The notes below the pieces were generated by a model. That model saw only the letters and a list, made by a program, of their open reading frames with translations. It did not search any database and had not been told where the DNA came from. 64,000 nt of DNA from Saccharomycopsis fibuligera x Saccharomycopsis cf. fibuligera (taxonomy: Eukaryota; Ascomycota; Saccharomycetes; Ascoideales; Saccharomycopsidaceae). Both the position numbers and the translations under genes were made by a program. Of the stretch, positions 19,434 to 29,616 are shown piece by piece. Position 1 is the stretch's first letter, and each line of letters opens with the position of its first letter. The stretch covers positions 3,782,001-3,846,000 of the forward strand of contig CP012810.1 of assembly GCA_001936135.1 (NCBI GenBank), read 5' to 3'.

Positions 19434-19768
19434 GCTGAGCTATATTGTTGAGAAAAGAGGAGGAAGTTTTGAATACAAAATCTGGACAAAAGATGAGATA
19501 AACTGAGAAGAAAAACAGGCAAAAGGAGAAAAAAAGAAGAACACAAAAAAAAAGCTAACTGCTATTGAATCAACAGATTGGTCTCCTATTTAAATGAACG
19601 GCTGCTGTATTTTGAATTTACTCGATTCAAAAAGATAAAATATGAAGCTCAAGTTGAGAGTGGGCAGGGCACCAGTTAGCGGTGGCTGCATGCAGAGGAA
19701 TGTGGTCCATCATCGCCAGCGACAATAAACACGTCCCTGTACCTGCAGAAGAGGCGTTGTGGGCATTG

Positions 19769-19803
19769 GCACAATTGTGTTAGCACTAGAAACACAATTG
19801 TGC
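19769..19803. promoter_or_regulatory. 13-base perfect inverted repeat with paired CACAATTGTG palindromes
   Basis: GCACAATTGTGTT at 19769-19781 is the exact reverse complement of AACACAATTGTGC at 19791-19803. Each arm holds the 10-base palindrome CACAATTGTG, with centres 23 bases apart, about two helical turns. This geometry suits two dimeric DNA-binding proteins. The binding protein is unknown. Confidence 0.55.
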
Positions 19804-20427
19804 TGCGCGCACATTGCGCCTGTGTACCGGGAAACGGCAGTGAAGATCCGGACGGGTGGCGTAGTCATGTGACATTTGCGATTGCTGCTTTCTGCTAACA
19901 ATCATCTTCCTGTGTTTACTTTTGTGTGCTTTCGTACTATTCGGCCAATAGTAATTATCCCCTCAAGACATTGCAATATATTAGAGCAAAATACCCAGTT
20001 TTTTCTTTTTTTTTGCTTCAACCTGAACACACAGTACACGGTAGTCAACACTTGGCACCCTATTGTACCGATGCATAGCTAAGGGACCATGGCTTTGTGG
20101 ATATTAAAAGTACTTGTAGTACTCGGTTGCTTTGTTTGTACTTTATGTGATTACGAACCTGCATAGGGGTATGGTAAATCCCTTTAAAAAGAATCGCAGT
20201 ATTAAGTAATGGTGTTGGTTTGGATGCTGCAAACATGCTAACTATTATATAGCTTTAGTAGTAGCGCAACGACTGCACCTAAAAACTCGGCTCTTGATTG
20301 CCATGAAAAAGGGGCATTTATAATTGAAGATATAATAATAATACCGAAAGCCGAACACCGAATACCGACTGATTATGCTCTATATCCGCTTTGGCACTTC
20401 CTAAAATAGAAGCCTATTGTACCGCAT

Positions 20428-20439
20428 TGAGTTAACTCA
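20428..20439. promoter_or_regulatory. 12-base palindrome TGAGTTAACTCA
   Basis: A perfect palindrome of two TGAGT half-sites, 92 bases before the ATG of the 33-codon frame. TGA(G/C)T half-sites are typical of bZIP proteins of the Gcn4 type, though the spacing here is wider. Confidence 0.4.
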
Positions 20440-20530
20440 GTGAGGCAAAAAAAGAAAAAGGCAAAAACTAAAAACTAAAAAAAGCCGCTTTTTGCCGTAT
20501 ATGATAAAAAAAAAAAAAAAAATTCGAGAG

Positions 20531-20632
20531 ATGACACTTCAAAATGAGGCACAAGAATTCTTGCGAGAGTTGCAGAGCAAAAAAGAGCAAGAAAAAAAAG
20601 CCTTCAAGAGCAAAATTAAGTCCGTGAAATAA
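20531..20632 (+). CDS. 33-residue helical, charged peptide; possible small gene
   Basis: The frame begins MTLQNEAQEFLRELQSKK and ends KIKSVK, then TAA. It is almost wholly charged and helical, with no low-complexity bias beyond Lys/Glu. The context is gene-like: a palindrome 92 bases upstream, an A-rich leader, and AATAAAAT-like 3' sequence right after the stop. No family was recognised. The frame is short enough to occur by chance. Confidence 0.35.
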   Translation: MTLQNEAQEFLRELQSKKEQEKKAFKSKIKSVK

Positions 20633-21400
20633 AATTTTTTTAACATACTATGAAGTATCTTATTTGTAACTCCAAGAAGTAGTTCCTGGCAATCCCAACT
20701 AATTTGAATTACATCATGAAATTAGACCAGGCACAGTGGTCTAAAACCAGCGCAGCGTAGTGCTTTTAGCTATTGTTTGTGGTGCAAAGAAAAAAGTTAG
20801 AGGAGGGTAATATTAGTTTTGGCTACATTAGTGTATCACTATGACTTCATTCGCTGTCTCAGAGAAGAGCAAGAAACAACTGAAGACCATGCAGGAGAAC
20901 GCAGCCATCAGCCACCTAATTACGGCAGCAGCATCCCGGTGGCCGTGGTGGCGAGTGGTGGCGAGTGGTGCCCCCGCGACGGCCGTATACATACGCTGGG
21001 TGGGATTCTTTAGTACTGTAACACTGCAATAGATATGAGCAACACAGCGCAGTGGACTGCAATTGCAACCATGGTTGCTGCCCCCAGTTTCACAAACAAA
21101 GTCGCCAGTGCACTGGAGCACTGACACAAAGCCTGGGATGCAGTCCCCTAACAATAGGGTTTCTGGATATGTTTGCTATTCCCGCATCCTCTGGGATGCT
21201 GCCAGTGGTATAAATATCTAGAAATCTGCCTTTTTGCTACTTTCTTTTTTTCTCCTTTTTTGCCTTTGTGTTTTGTCTCCTACATATTGCTCATTTACTT
21301 ACATCTGGTAATATCTACGACTACTGCTGTTAATTATTATTCAGTTAAAAACAACAAAGATCCTCATTGATAGCTGTCAAAATAAAATAATAACAAAACA
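20633..21400 (+). promoter_or_regulatory. Promoter of the GPI-type wall protein gene, rich in palindromes
   Basis: 768 bases. A GC-rich block at 20930-21010 includes a tandem GGTGGCGAGT. Perfect palindromes lie at 21058-21067, 21065-21078 and 21105-21116, and an inverted repeat GCATCC/GGATGC at 21184-21199. TATAAATA is at 21209-21216, about 190 bases before the ATG, with a pyrimidine-rich leader after it. This looks like a strong, regulated promoter. Confidence 0.55.
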
Positions 21401-21610
21401 ATGCAATTCCAAAAAGTTATCCTCTCGTTGACCACTTTGGTTGGTGTTTCCATGGCCGCAAGTAACTCTTCCGGTGGCGGTGCTGGTGGTAGTAACAGTT
21501 CTGGTGGTGGTGGTTCTTCTTCCTCTTCTGGTGCTGGCTCTCTCAACAATCAAGGCATTATGGCCGCCGCTGCTGCTGCTGGTGCCGGTGCTGTTGCTTT
21601 GTTGATCTAA
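21401..21610 (+). CDS. Tiny Ser/Gly-rich GPI-type cell wall protein
   Basis: A 69-residue protein: signal peptide (MQFQKVILSLTTLVGVSMA), a mature part of about 30 residues made of Gly, Ser and a few Asn, and a C-terminal hydrophobic tail (MAAAAAAGAGAVALLI) preceded by a plausible omega region near N49-G52. This layout is that of very small GPI-anchored wall proteins in Candida. Codon use is biased to GGT, GCT and TCT, which suggests high expression, as does the TATA plus pyrimidine leader upstream. The mature peptide is too short to be an enzyme; a structural role is likely. I cannot give a gene name. Confidence 0.8.
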   Translation: MQFQKVILSLTTLVGVSMAASNSSGGGAGGSNSSGGGGSSSSSGAGSLNNQGIMAAAAAAGAGAVALLI

Positions 21611-22600
21611 GGAGGTTTTCTAAGCCAGCTAAAATTGCGTTTTCTTTCCCTTCGTTTCTAATTTTCTGATTAGGGATTAGTACCGGTCTTTATTCTTTCA
21701 ACTTAATAACAGACTTTTGTCATTTTTTAATAATTATTAATTGTTTCCTGATTTAATTGATATTGGTTTTATTTTTATTTAATCTCCAGTCTTTAATACT
21801 TTTTCGCGCTAACATAAACCTGTGTTCTAATTCTATTTTCAATACCCATTTATGTGTTACGTTGAGGTGGTGCCTCTCTGATGTAGATTATGTTGCTTAG
21901 TGTGGCATATTACATGTTGAAATAAAAGGAGTTTAGTGCGCTCGGTAGCTGCGGGATGTAGTGCGATGGCTTACTTTTATTACTCTTTCATTCTATATAG
22001 ATGTATCTAATCTGTAATTGTTCTATACCAAAGGCTACAGAAGCTACAATAAAAAACACAATCATAGCTAACAATATAAGCTGTAGCTGGGGGTACATCG
22101 TTTGTTTCGTGGATATATTCAGCAACATAAGCGAGAGCACGGCTATAATATAGTGTGCCAGCGAGGTCTGTTATCGTGGCTGGTGGGTTTGTGTTTGTGG
22201 CCCAAATTAGCTGGTCGCATAATACCTGTCGCTTCTGCATTTAGACAGCATGAACATGCATATAGATAGCTACAGCTACTGACCGCTATGGCGGGTAGCA
22301 AATGAAAAGTGCATTTAGAATAATTGTAGTTCCCTAAAGTGTATTGTTTTGAGCCCCGGGAAAGAAAACCCACCACGCTTACGAAATTCGTAGAGAAAGA
22401 AAAAGAGAGAGAGAGAGAGCGTGCGAGAGCTTAAGCTTAGAGTGAGGATGGCGTCTTATTTTTATTTTTTTTTCATACATACAAAAACAAACCAAGTGGG
22501 TAGAAACACAGTCCTGGTACACTTGCGACCCTGTGTACCCTTTTAGATCTCGCGTATTTGCTTCCATTCCATTCCTTTTCTTTTTTTTTCCCAACATACA
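21611..22600. other. Spacer between wall protein 3' end and YTA7 promoter
   Basis: 990 bases. It holds an (AG)8 run at 22404-22419 and a T-rich leader before YTA7. No convincing gene or RNA was seen. Confidence 0.6.
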
Positions 22601-25600
22601 ATGCCATCGTCAAGGAAAAGACATTCTTCGTCTACTAGAGATGGATCCAAGAGGGTGAGAAACGATAGCGCTGATAATGATGATGACGATGAGAAGGTGG
22701 CTGTTGCTGGTAATCACAAGTTGCGTTCAAGAAGTCAAAGCGTGTCATATAGAGAGCCGGAGGACGATGAAGATGATTTTTTGAATGATGATGAGAGTGA
22801 CAATGATGATAATGCAAATTTGGCCAATGGCGTCGCTGATGACAATCAGGAGGAAGGAAGTTATACTGATAATGATAATGATGATAATGGCAATGATCAG
22901 TCGCTTGCTAGAAATGTCAAAATAAAGATTCCTCGAAAATTCTCGAATAACAAAACAATTGACGATGATGAAGACGAGGATGGAGATGTAGGCACCGGAA
23001 ACAATGAAAATAATGACGATGATGAGGATGATGAGGATGAAGATGATGAAGAGAAAATACTGTATAATTCGCGCTCAACGCGCACCAGGGGCCGACTTAC
23101 CAGAAGACTGTCTAGTGCTGCTAGAAATGCCGATGATGACGACGAGTACGTGGAATCCGAAGACGAGGAAGCATACCATTCCGAAGAAGATAATTATTCT
23201 GATGGATCAGATTACGAAAAGGCAAGGGCAAGAGAAGAAGATAGAAATTTTATTGTTGATGATGAAGAAGACGGGGCTAAAAGAACGAGAAATCGCAGAG
23301 CTAGCAGGAGGAGCAAAAGCCAAAGAAGATCAGGTAGATCTAGAAGCAGAAGACTTACTAGAAACAAATCCAGTGCTGTTCCAAGTGATAGCGATGAATC
23401 CTACAAAGAAGATGCTGATGACGGCATTGATGATGGAATAGATGAAAATTCATTACAAGAAGAACTTGAAGATCTTAAAGCTACTCCAGAAGCCAGTCCA
23501 CCAAGAAAAAACTTGCGTGAAAGAAACAAAAATATCAATTATCAATTACCACCACCATTACCAGATAATTCCAATATTGACGATATGCTCACCTCTGCAC
23601 CTGGTGCCGGCTTCGATATATCCAAACAGCCAGCACGGAAAATTCCCAAGTTCTCCAATGGATTCAACAAAGGTTTGTTCCCAGTTGCCGGTCCGTTTGG
23701 TGGTAACGATATAGTGCCAATATTTGGTTCTAACTTGCGTCCAGAAGTTAATATGTCCGGAAACGGTATGAATTTGAATGATTCATCATCATCTGAAGAC
23801 GAGTTTGTCACAAGACCATACGATCCTGCTTTAGGAACTACCATTCCAGCCAATGGTAGTGCCAATGGTAATGTCAACAACAGTTCCAAAGCACCTCAAT
23901 TATTGGATAACAGTGGTGCCAAAAAGAAGAAAAACTCAATGGCAGATTCTGACCCTCTTGGAATAGATACTAGTATTGATTTCACTTCAGTTGGTGGATT
24001 AGACAATTACATTGACCAGTTGAAAGAAATGGTGGCATTGCCGTTACTTTACCCAGAAGTTTATGCCAAATTCAGCATTACTCCACCAAGAGGTGTATTA
24101 TTCCATGGTCCTCCAGGTACCGGTAAGACATTGATGGCTAGAGCCTTGGCATCCAGTTGTTCAACTAAAGATCGGAAAATTACTTTTTTCATGCGTAAAG
24201 GTGCAGATTGTTTATCCAAATGGGTTGGTGAAGCAGAACGTCAATTAAGATTGTTGTTTGAAGAAGCCAAAAACAAGCAGCCTTCCATTATATTTTTCGA
24301 TGAAATTGACGGGTTAGCTCCAGTGAGATCGTCAAAGCAAGAACAAATTCATTCTTCTATTGTTTCTACTTTATTGGCATTGATGGATGGTATGGATAAT
24401 AGAGGACAAGTGATTGTCATTGGTGCCACTAATAGACCAGATGCTATTGATCCAGCATTAAGAAGACCAGGAAGATTTGATAGAGAATTTTACTTTTCAT
24501 TGCCTGATTTGAATGCAAGAACTACAATTTTGAACATTCATACCAAGAAATGGCATCCAGCTCTACCAGAATCACTCATAAACAAGTTAGCAGCATTAAC
24601 AAAAGGCTATGGAGGGTCGGATATTAGAGCATTATGCACTGAAGCAGCATTAAATAGTATCAAGCGCAGATATCCGCAGATTTACGATTCTAGTAAAAAA
24701 TTACTAATAAATCCTGACGAAATTAAAGTTAGTGAGACTGACTTTATGCACGCATTGGACAAAATTGTGCCGTCTAGTGCTAGATCTACCAGCAACCCAT
24801 CAAACCCACTTCCTGAACACCTCGAACCACTATTAAAGCATAATTATGATAAAATTATTAAAAAACTTAATCAATTAGTATCGCGTAAAAACAAAGATAA
24901 TCTTATTGATTTTGATGGTGATAGCAGTGATGAAGACGAAAGTGGCAATGTTGAGCAACAGCAGTTCGAAGAGACTTTCGGTCTAAGTAAACATGACTTG
25001 CTCAAAAAGTTTGAGTCTTCACGGGTTTTCAAGCCAAGGTTATTGATTTCTGGAAGACCAGGCATGGGTCAAAAATATTTTGGATCAGCAATTCTTAATT
25101 ATTTGGAAGGTTTTCAAGTACAATCTTTGGATCTTGGGATAATTTTTAGTGAATCTGGACGAACTCCAGAAGCAACAATTATTCAAATGTTTTTAGAAGC
25201 GAGAAGAAATCAGCCGTCTATTTTGTTCATACCAACTTTAGAAATTTGGTTGCGTTCTGTTCCCGAGAGTGCCAAATCTACGCTTGAAGGGTTGTTAAGG
25301 TCATTAAGCTCATCTGAAAGAGTGCTTTTGCTAGGATTGTGTGAAGTTGATGAGGATAATGAAGAGGATGATGAACTTAAGTATGAATTAGCCAGATTTT
25401 TTGGGCTTGGCAATTTGAACAATTTTACCATTAAAATACCTGACACTAAGCAACGAGAACAATTTTTCAAATATTTGTGGGCATTTTTGCAAACTAAGCC
25501 TATATTTCCCGAACTCAGTGACCCAAAGTATCAAAATTACAAAAAAATTAAGGAAGCCAAAAAAGCAGAGAAATTACCAGTAATTGCAGTGGATACTGAT

Positions 25601-26866
25601 AATGCTACTGATGAGGAAAAGGCAAAAGAAGCAGACAAGTTAAGACACAAAGAATTGAAACAACAATACAAGAATGATGTAAGACTTAGAAATTTTGTTA
25701 AAATAAAACTCAGCACCTTGATGGAATTCTTCAAAGCACGTTACAAAAGATTTAAAAAACCAGTGATTCCACTTCAACAGCTTGCACACCTTTTTGAGCC
25801 AGCTTTGTATAATCCCGAAGAACCACCACAATACACGAAGGATGGCGATATGATTCTCGATACATATACTGGCAAGAAATACTACAACATGGAACTTGAC
25901 ACAATTGAAGAAAGACTTTGGAACGGGTACTATTCGGAGCCAAAACAGTTCTTGAAGGACATTGAAATGATTTACTTAGATGCCAAGACTTCAGATGACC
26001 GTGAGAGGTCACTCAAAGCTAGTGAGCTTTTTGTTAATGCGCAAGTCAGCATTGAAGAACAATTTACAGCTGAAATTTTGGAACAATGTAAAAATATGAG
26101 AAAAAGGGAAATACAGAAGCAAAAGGAGTACGAGGCAAAAATTAGGGAAATTGAAAGAAAGGCCATTACTGCTAGTACCCCGGTAGGCGCCATCACTGAA
26201 GCTTTAGCGGGAGAAAGTAATGTCAATGGTAGTGGTAATACAGAAGAAGTGGGGAGTAGCATTGACGTCGAGAAGAACGATGCAGAGTTGAATATTGCGA
26301 AAGAGGAGAAACAAGCAGTGATAGAGAATGGTAAAGCAGCCGATAAGTATGCTGATGGTCTTAATTCTGATGGCATTAAGGACATTGTTCAAGAAGATGT
26401 GCAAATGAGGGAGAGTGTAACAAGTTCAGCTCATGACAAGGAAGAAAATGAGATCACCGCAGCCGAGCTAGATGGCGAGCAGCAGCCAAAAATCGACCAA
26501 GAAAACAAAGAAAAAGACAGTAAGGGCGATAAAGGTATTGAGAGCAATATCAAAAAGCCAAAAGAAACTCTTTTTGAGAAGTTTTCTGAAGAGGATTTTG
26601 TCCAATATGAAGAATTTGTGAAAGAACAAGAAAGAAACAAAAATCGTTCAGTTGAACTCGATGAGAAACATTTTGAGCAAACTAAAAACAAGTTGATTAG
26701 CTCAACGGAAAACTTTACCATTGAAAATTTAGAACTTGTGAATTCTCTTATTAGTGAAGTTATTTGGCAAAATAGAAACAAATGGAACCGTAATGAAGTT
26801 TTGAAACTGATTGATAAGAAGATTGATTATGCTGTCAAAGTCATTGGCAAGAGTGCCAAACATTGA
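22601..26866 (+). CDS. YTA7: Chromatin AAA-ATPase with bromodomain
   Basis: A 1421-residue protein of the Yta7/ATAD2 family, which binds histone H3 at chromatin and controls nucleosome density and histone gene transcription. Residues 1-300 are acidic with RS/RR-rich patches (nuclear targeting likely). AAA1 is intact: Walker A GPPGTGKT near 505, Walker B IIFFDEIDG near 565, and the DPALRRPGRFDREF arginine region near 620-630. AAA2 is degenerate (GRPGMGQKYFG near 818; SILFIPTLEIWL near 875), as expected in the family. A divergent bromodomain lies at about 1030-1150. Lys/Glu-rich linkers follow, and the tail (about 1350-1421) is again conserved in character. It ends convergent with ARC35. Confidence 0.95.
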   Translation: MPSSRKRHSSSTRDGSKRVRNDSADNDDDDEKVAVAGNHKLRSRSQSVSYREPEDDEDDFLNDDESDNDDNANLANGVADDNQEEGSYTDNDNDDNGNDQSLARNVKIKIPRKFSNNKTIDDDEDEDGDVGTGNNENNDDDEDDEDEDDEEKILYNSRSTRTRGRLTRRLSSAARNADDDDEYVESEDEEAYHSEEDNYSDGSDYEKARAREEDRNFIVDDEEDGAKRTRNRRASRRSKSQRRSGRSRSRRLTRNKSSAVPSDSDESYKEDADDGIDDGIDENSLQEELEDLKATPEASPPRKNLRERNKNINYQLPPPLPDNSNIDDMLTSAPGAGFDISKQPARKIPKFSNGFNKGLFPVAGPFGGNDIVPIFGSNLRPEVNMSGNGMNLNDSSSSEDEFVTRPYDPALGTTIPANGSANGNVNNSSKAPQLLDNSGAKKKKNSMADSDPLGIDTSIDFTSVGGLDNYIDQLKEMVALPLLYPEVYAKFSITPPRGVLFHGPPGTGKTLMARALASSCSTKDRKITFFMRKGADCLSKWVGEAERQLRLLFEEAKNKQPSIIFFDEIDGLAPVRSSKQEQIHSSIVSTLLALMDGMDNRGQVIVIGATNRPDAIDPALRRPGRFDREFYFSLPDLNARTTILNIHTKKWHPALPESLINKLAALTKGYGGSDIRALCTEAALNSIKRRYPQIYDSSKKLLINPDEIKVSETDFMHALDKIVPSSARSTSNPSNPLPEHLEPLLKHNYDKIIKKLNQLVSRKNKDNLIDFDGDSSDEDESGNVEQQQFEETFGLSKHDLLKKFESSRVFKPRLLISGRPGMGQKYFGSAILNYLEGFQVQSLDLGIIFSESGRTPEATIIQMFLEARRNQPSILFIPTLEIWLRSVPESAKSTLEGLLRSLSSSERVLLLGLCEVDEDNEEDDELKYELARFFGLGNLNNFTIKIPDTKQREQFFKYLWAFLQTKPIFPELSDPKYQNYKKIKEAKKAEKLPVIAVDTDNATDEEKAKEADKLRHKELKQQYKNDVRLRNFVKIKLSTLMEFFKARYKRFKKPVIPLQQLAHLFEPALYNPEEPPQYTKDGDMILDTYTGKKYYNMELDTIEERLWNGYYSEPKQFLKDIEMIYLDAKTSDDRERSLKASELFVNAQVSIEEQFTAEILEQCKNMRKREIQKQKEYEAKIREIERKAITASTPVGAITEALAGESNVNGSGNTEEVGSSIDVEKNDAELNIAKEEKQAVIENGKAADKYADGLNSDGIKDIVQEDVQMRESVTSSAHDKEENEITAAELDGEQQPKIDQENKEKDSKGDKGIESNIKKPKETLFEKFSEEDFVQYEEFVKEQERNKNRSVELDEKHFEQTKNKLISSTENFTIENLELVNSLISEVIWQNRNKWNRNEVLKLIDKKIDYAVKVIGKSAKH

Positions 26867-27158
26867 ACTCACACGAAACTTCGTGCGCATTTTAAAAAGG
26901 ACATTTTCTTGCCAAATTATTACTTTGCTTTTTCCATTCTTCTCGTTTTTTAACTTTAATATAAAAAATGTATAATAGTCATTTTCTTTCTAATACAGAT
27001 TAACAACAATAGTCATTTTATTTTTCATTATACATAAAACGTGTGTGCGGCAAAGTAAAATAAGAAACGCGTAAAGAAAAACAAAAATAAATGAAACTAG
27101 CTGTAGCTAGCAATGAAAATACAAACAATAAATAAATACCAAAACCTACAACCCAAAA

Positions 27159-28169
27159 TCAACTTCTAGCAAATCTTCTACCACTAGCGGTTTTTCTTTC
27201 CAATTCTTTTTCATCTTGGTCTGGCTTAGCTCTATTCAAGATTTTCAAGTATTCCAATACTCTCTTTCTCATTCTTGAGTGCAAATAAGCCTTAGAACAT
27301 TTTATATGATAATGGAAATAAGTTCTGAATAATTGGATTTGAGAAATGGTGTTTTCTCTCTTTTGTGGAACCAAATGTCTTGGAAAAAGAACAAATGTAG
27401 TGAACCCTTTTTCATATTTAGAGCCAGCAGCTTGTCCGTATTGAAAATTCTTGAATTCTGGTAAATGTCTCAATTCTAATGGAGGTTCATGTGGCGAGAA
27501 TAACACCTGTGGGGCATTCTGCACTGATCTCTTTCTGGCATCAACAAATTCTTGCAAAAACACGTTACCAAAGATTTTATCAGTTTCGTCTTTGAATAAA
27601 GCGGTGAAAATGACAGTGACTCTGTCATTGGACGGTTTGATGTAAATAGTTTCATCGTTTCTGTAGTTTATAACGGAAATAACTTCGGTGGTGTCTTCTT
27701 CGGGAGCATATAAGTCAACATTTTTTTCAGTAGCTTCTCTAGCTAAAACATCGTATCTCTTAAATGCTTTGTCAAATGGTGCAGCGAGAGCATTTCTTTT
27801 CAAAAGTGAGAATTTTTCAATCAATTGGTCTACTTCTTCTTGAGATAAGTTCTTCAATTGGTCTAAATCAACGTAGATGGAGAAGTTATAGCCTGATTCA
27901 GGTTGTTCGAGAATTTGGTACACGTTTGAATCATTGTACACATCTTTCAAGTAATTGATAACGTCACCGTATTGAATTAAATCATTAAAACACTTCAAGT
28001 ATATAGATAACACAACTTTGGACTTTTCAGATGGATCAGGGGTGGAAATGTGGAATAACGTATTGTCAAAGTCAGAAACAATTCTGTCAATGGAGATTTG
28101 TTTTTCTGCAGTAAACAACTCAGTCAATGTCTTTTCAAGCGACAAATTGGAGTACTCAAGGTTCAACAT
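27159..28169 (-). CDS. ARC35: Arp2/3 complex subunit ARPC2 (p34-Arc)
   Basis: A 336-residue protein. With ARPC4 it forms the core of the Arp2/3 complex, which nucleates branched actin at endocytic patches. Family features: N-terminal MLNLEYSNLSLEKTL, the central YIKPSNDRVTVIFTALFKDETD, and near the end the YFHYHIKCSKAYLHSRMRKR block typical of ARPC2. The length is close to yeast Arc35 (342). The start is the ATG at 28167-28169. A CACGTG occurs about 180 bases upstream (near 28348), of unknown meaning. Confidence 0.95.
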   Translation of the reverse strand: MLNLEYSNLSLEKTLTELFTAEKQISIDRIVSDFDNTLFHISTPDPSEKSKVVLSIYLKCFNDLIQYGDVINYLKDVYNDSNVYQILEQPESGYNFSIYVDLDQLKNLSQEEVDQLIEKFSLLKRNALAAPFDKAFKRYDVLAREATEKNVDLYAPEEDTTEVISVINYRNDETIYIKPSNDRVTVIFTALFKDETDKIFGNVFLQEFVDARKRSVQNAPQVLFSPHEPPLELRHLPEFKNFQYGQAAGSKYEKGFTTFVLFPRHLVPQKRENTISQIQLFRTYFHYHIKCSKAYLHSRMRKRVLEYLKILNRAKPDQDEKELERKTASGRRFARS

Positions 28170-28732
28170 TTTTGCTATTACGTAATTTTTTTTGTTTTTG
28201 TTTTAAAGCGCTGTTGGCGTTTCGTCTATATTTTGTATGTGACTGTCTATCTTACTGTTGACGCCTTCACTGGTCTTCCGCAAGCGATTAAGTACAGCTA
28301 TTTCAATTTCTTGTGGCAGCATTTAGACAGCTTTGGCTTAATTTTGAGCACGTGATATGTCTTATGGAAAGCACCCGTTTTTTTGGTATCTGGTACTGGA
28401 AACTTCTGTATAGACAGTCAAAGCATTAAGAAACATTGTATCTTATGTTTACTATCTGTAATTATTTGCAAGAAATAGGCTTTTCAAGCCATATAGTGGT
28501 AAAAAGGGGACAATGAAACAAAACGATTTTTTGAAGCAAATATAAAGGAAGGAAAAAAAGGCAGGAAAGATAGTAGCATAGACTGACTGGCACATCACAC
28601 TACCATGCGAACTAATCGAATTATGTACTGTGCTTTCCATAAAATCTATCATACAAAACATAAATACTGAATACTGAAGCAACTTGAATTTGCTTGAAAG
28701 AACTATGATAAAAAGATGTAAGGTTGATATCT
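28170..28732. other. ARC35 promoter and ACP1 3' flank
   Basis: 563 bases between ARC35 (-) and the stop of ACP1 (-). It holds a CACGTG near 28348. Nothing else was recognised. Confidence 0.6.
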
Positions 28733-29274
28733 TTACACAGCATCAGGCTGAGCTGCAATAAAGTCAATAGCTTGTTGGACACTCTTGATTTCATCTGCTT
28801 CTTGGTCACCAATACTGATGGAAAACTCTTCTTCAATTGCCATCACAACCTCAACAACATCCAATGAGTCGAGACCCAAGTCTTTGGTAAAGTTAGCTTC
28901 TGGAGCGATCTTAGACTTGTCTTGCACCTATAATAAAGATAATCTGTTAGTAAAAATGGAAATGAACTATGCATAATCATGAAACGATAAAGCAAATTAA
29001 TTTAAATGTTTTAAAAGTCTGACTTTTTTCAGTTACATACCTTATCAAAGCCTTCCAAAAGTTCAACAACTCTTTCTGCGATGAGTTCTTTGGTGAGTTC
29101 TGGAGCATGGGAGTAAAATCTCACTGAGCTGAGTTTACCGGCATTTAATCTGTTACTTTGAACATTGAAAACGGAAGCTCTGGAAAGTTGAGGTAAAGCA
29201 GCCCTTGTAGTATTGAGACGCACAGCGGAAACAGCTGAGGTTTTCAAAGATCTAGCCAAGACTGAACGAAACAT
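28733..29274 (-). CDS. ACP1: Mitochondrial acyl carrier protein, two exons
   Basis: Exon 1 is 29274-29041 and exon 2 is 28927-28733; the 113-base intron has a GTATGT donor, a perfect TACTAAC branch site (28946-28952 on the complement) and a TAG acceptor. The spliced protein has 142 residues: a basic, acid-free mitochondrial presequence of about 55 residues, then the ACP fold with GLDSLDVVEVVMAIEEEF, where Ser99 takes the 4'-phosphopantetheine arm. It serves mitochondrial fatty acid synthesis, which supplies octanoate for lipoate, and also binds LYR proteins in Fe-S assembly and complex I. The intron splits the protein just before VQDKSKI, inside the conserved domain. Confidence 0.96.
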
Positions 29275-29616
29275 TTTTGTCTAATTTCTTGTTAAAAAGT
29301 GAATGTGTTGATGAGATGCAAGTGCTAATCAGTTGGAGTAGATAGAGACCGAATGCTCTATAGTCTTTACAGCGTTTTTTTAGTGATTGTTTTTTTGCGC
29401 TCTTCCATAGGCCAATTCGAATGCCCCCGGAAATTAGGGCGGGTTACATACCCAACTCCATGGAAATCCGATCAGAAATCTTCACATCTGCGAAAAATGA
29501 AAAATTGCATAATCAAAAAGACAAAAAAAAAAAATAGAAACATCAAAGCGAGGTGAACAAACAGTAATAGTGGTTCAGGTACAAAGTCAAATCAATAATC
29601 CTATACGGACATCAAC
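29275..29616. promoter_or_regulatory. Divergent promoter of ACP1 and MRPS12
   Basis: 342 bases between two divergent mitochondrial protein genes. An A12 run lies near 29522. No specific regulator site was recognised. Confidence 0.6.

Larger units (their letters stand above)
19434..20530. promoter_or_regulatory. Divergent spacer with operator-like palindromes
   Basis: 1097 bases between the secreted protein gene (-) and the 33-codon frame (+). It holds the A/G-rich leader of the former, the inverted repeat at 19769-19803, a perfect 12-base palindrome at 20428-20439, and an A18 run just before the latter. Confidence 0.6.

Noticed and set aside
20841-21032. 63-codon frame MTSFAVSEKSKKQLK...
   Set aside because: The first third looks protein-like, but the rest comes from the GC-rich repeat block of a promoter; support is too weak.
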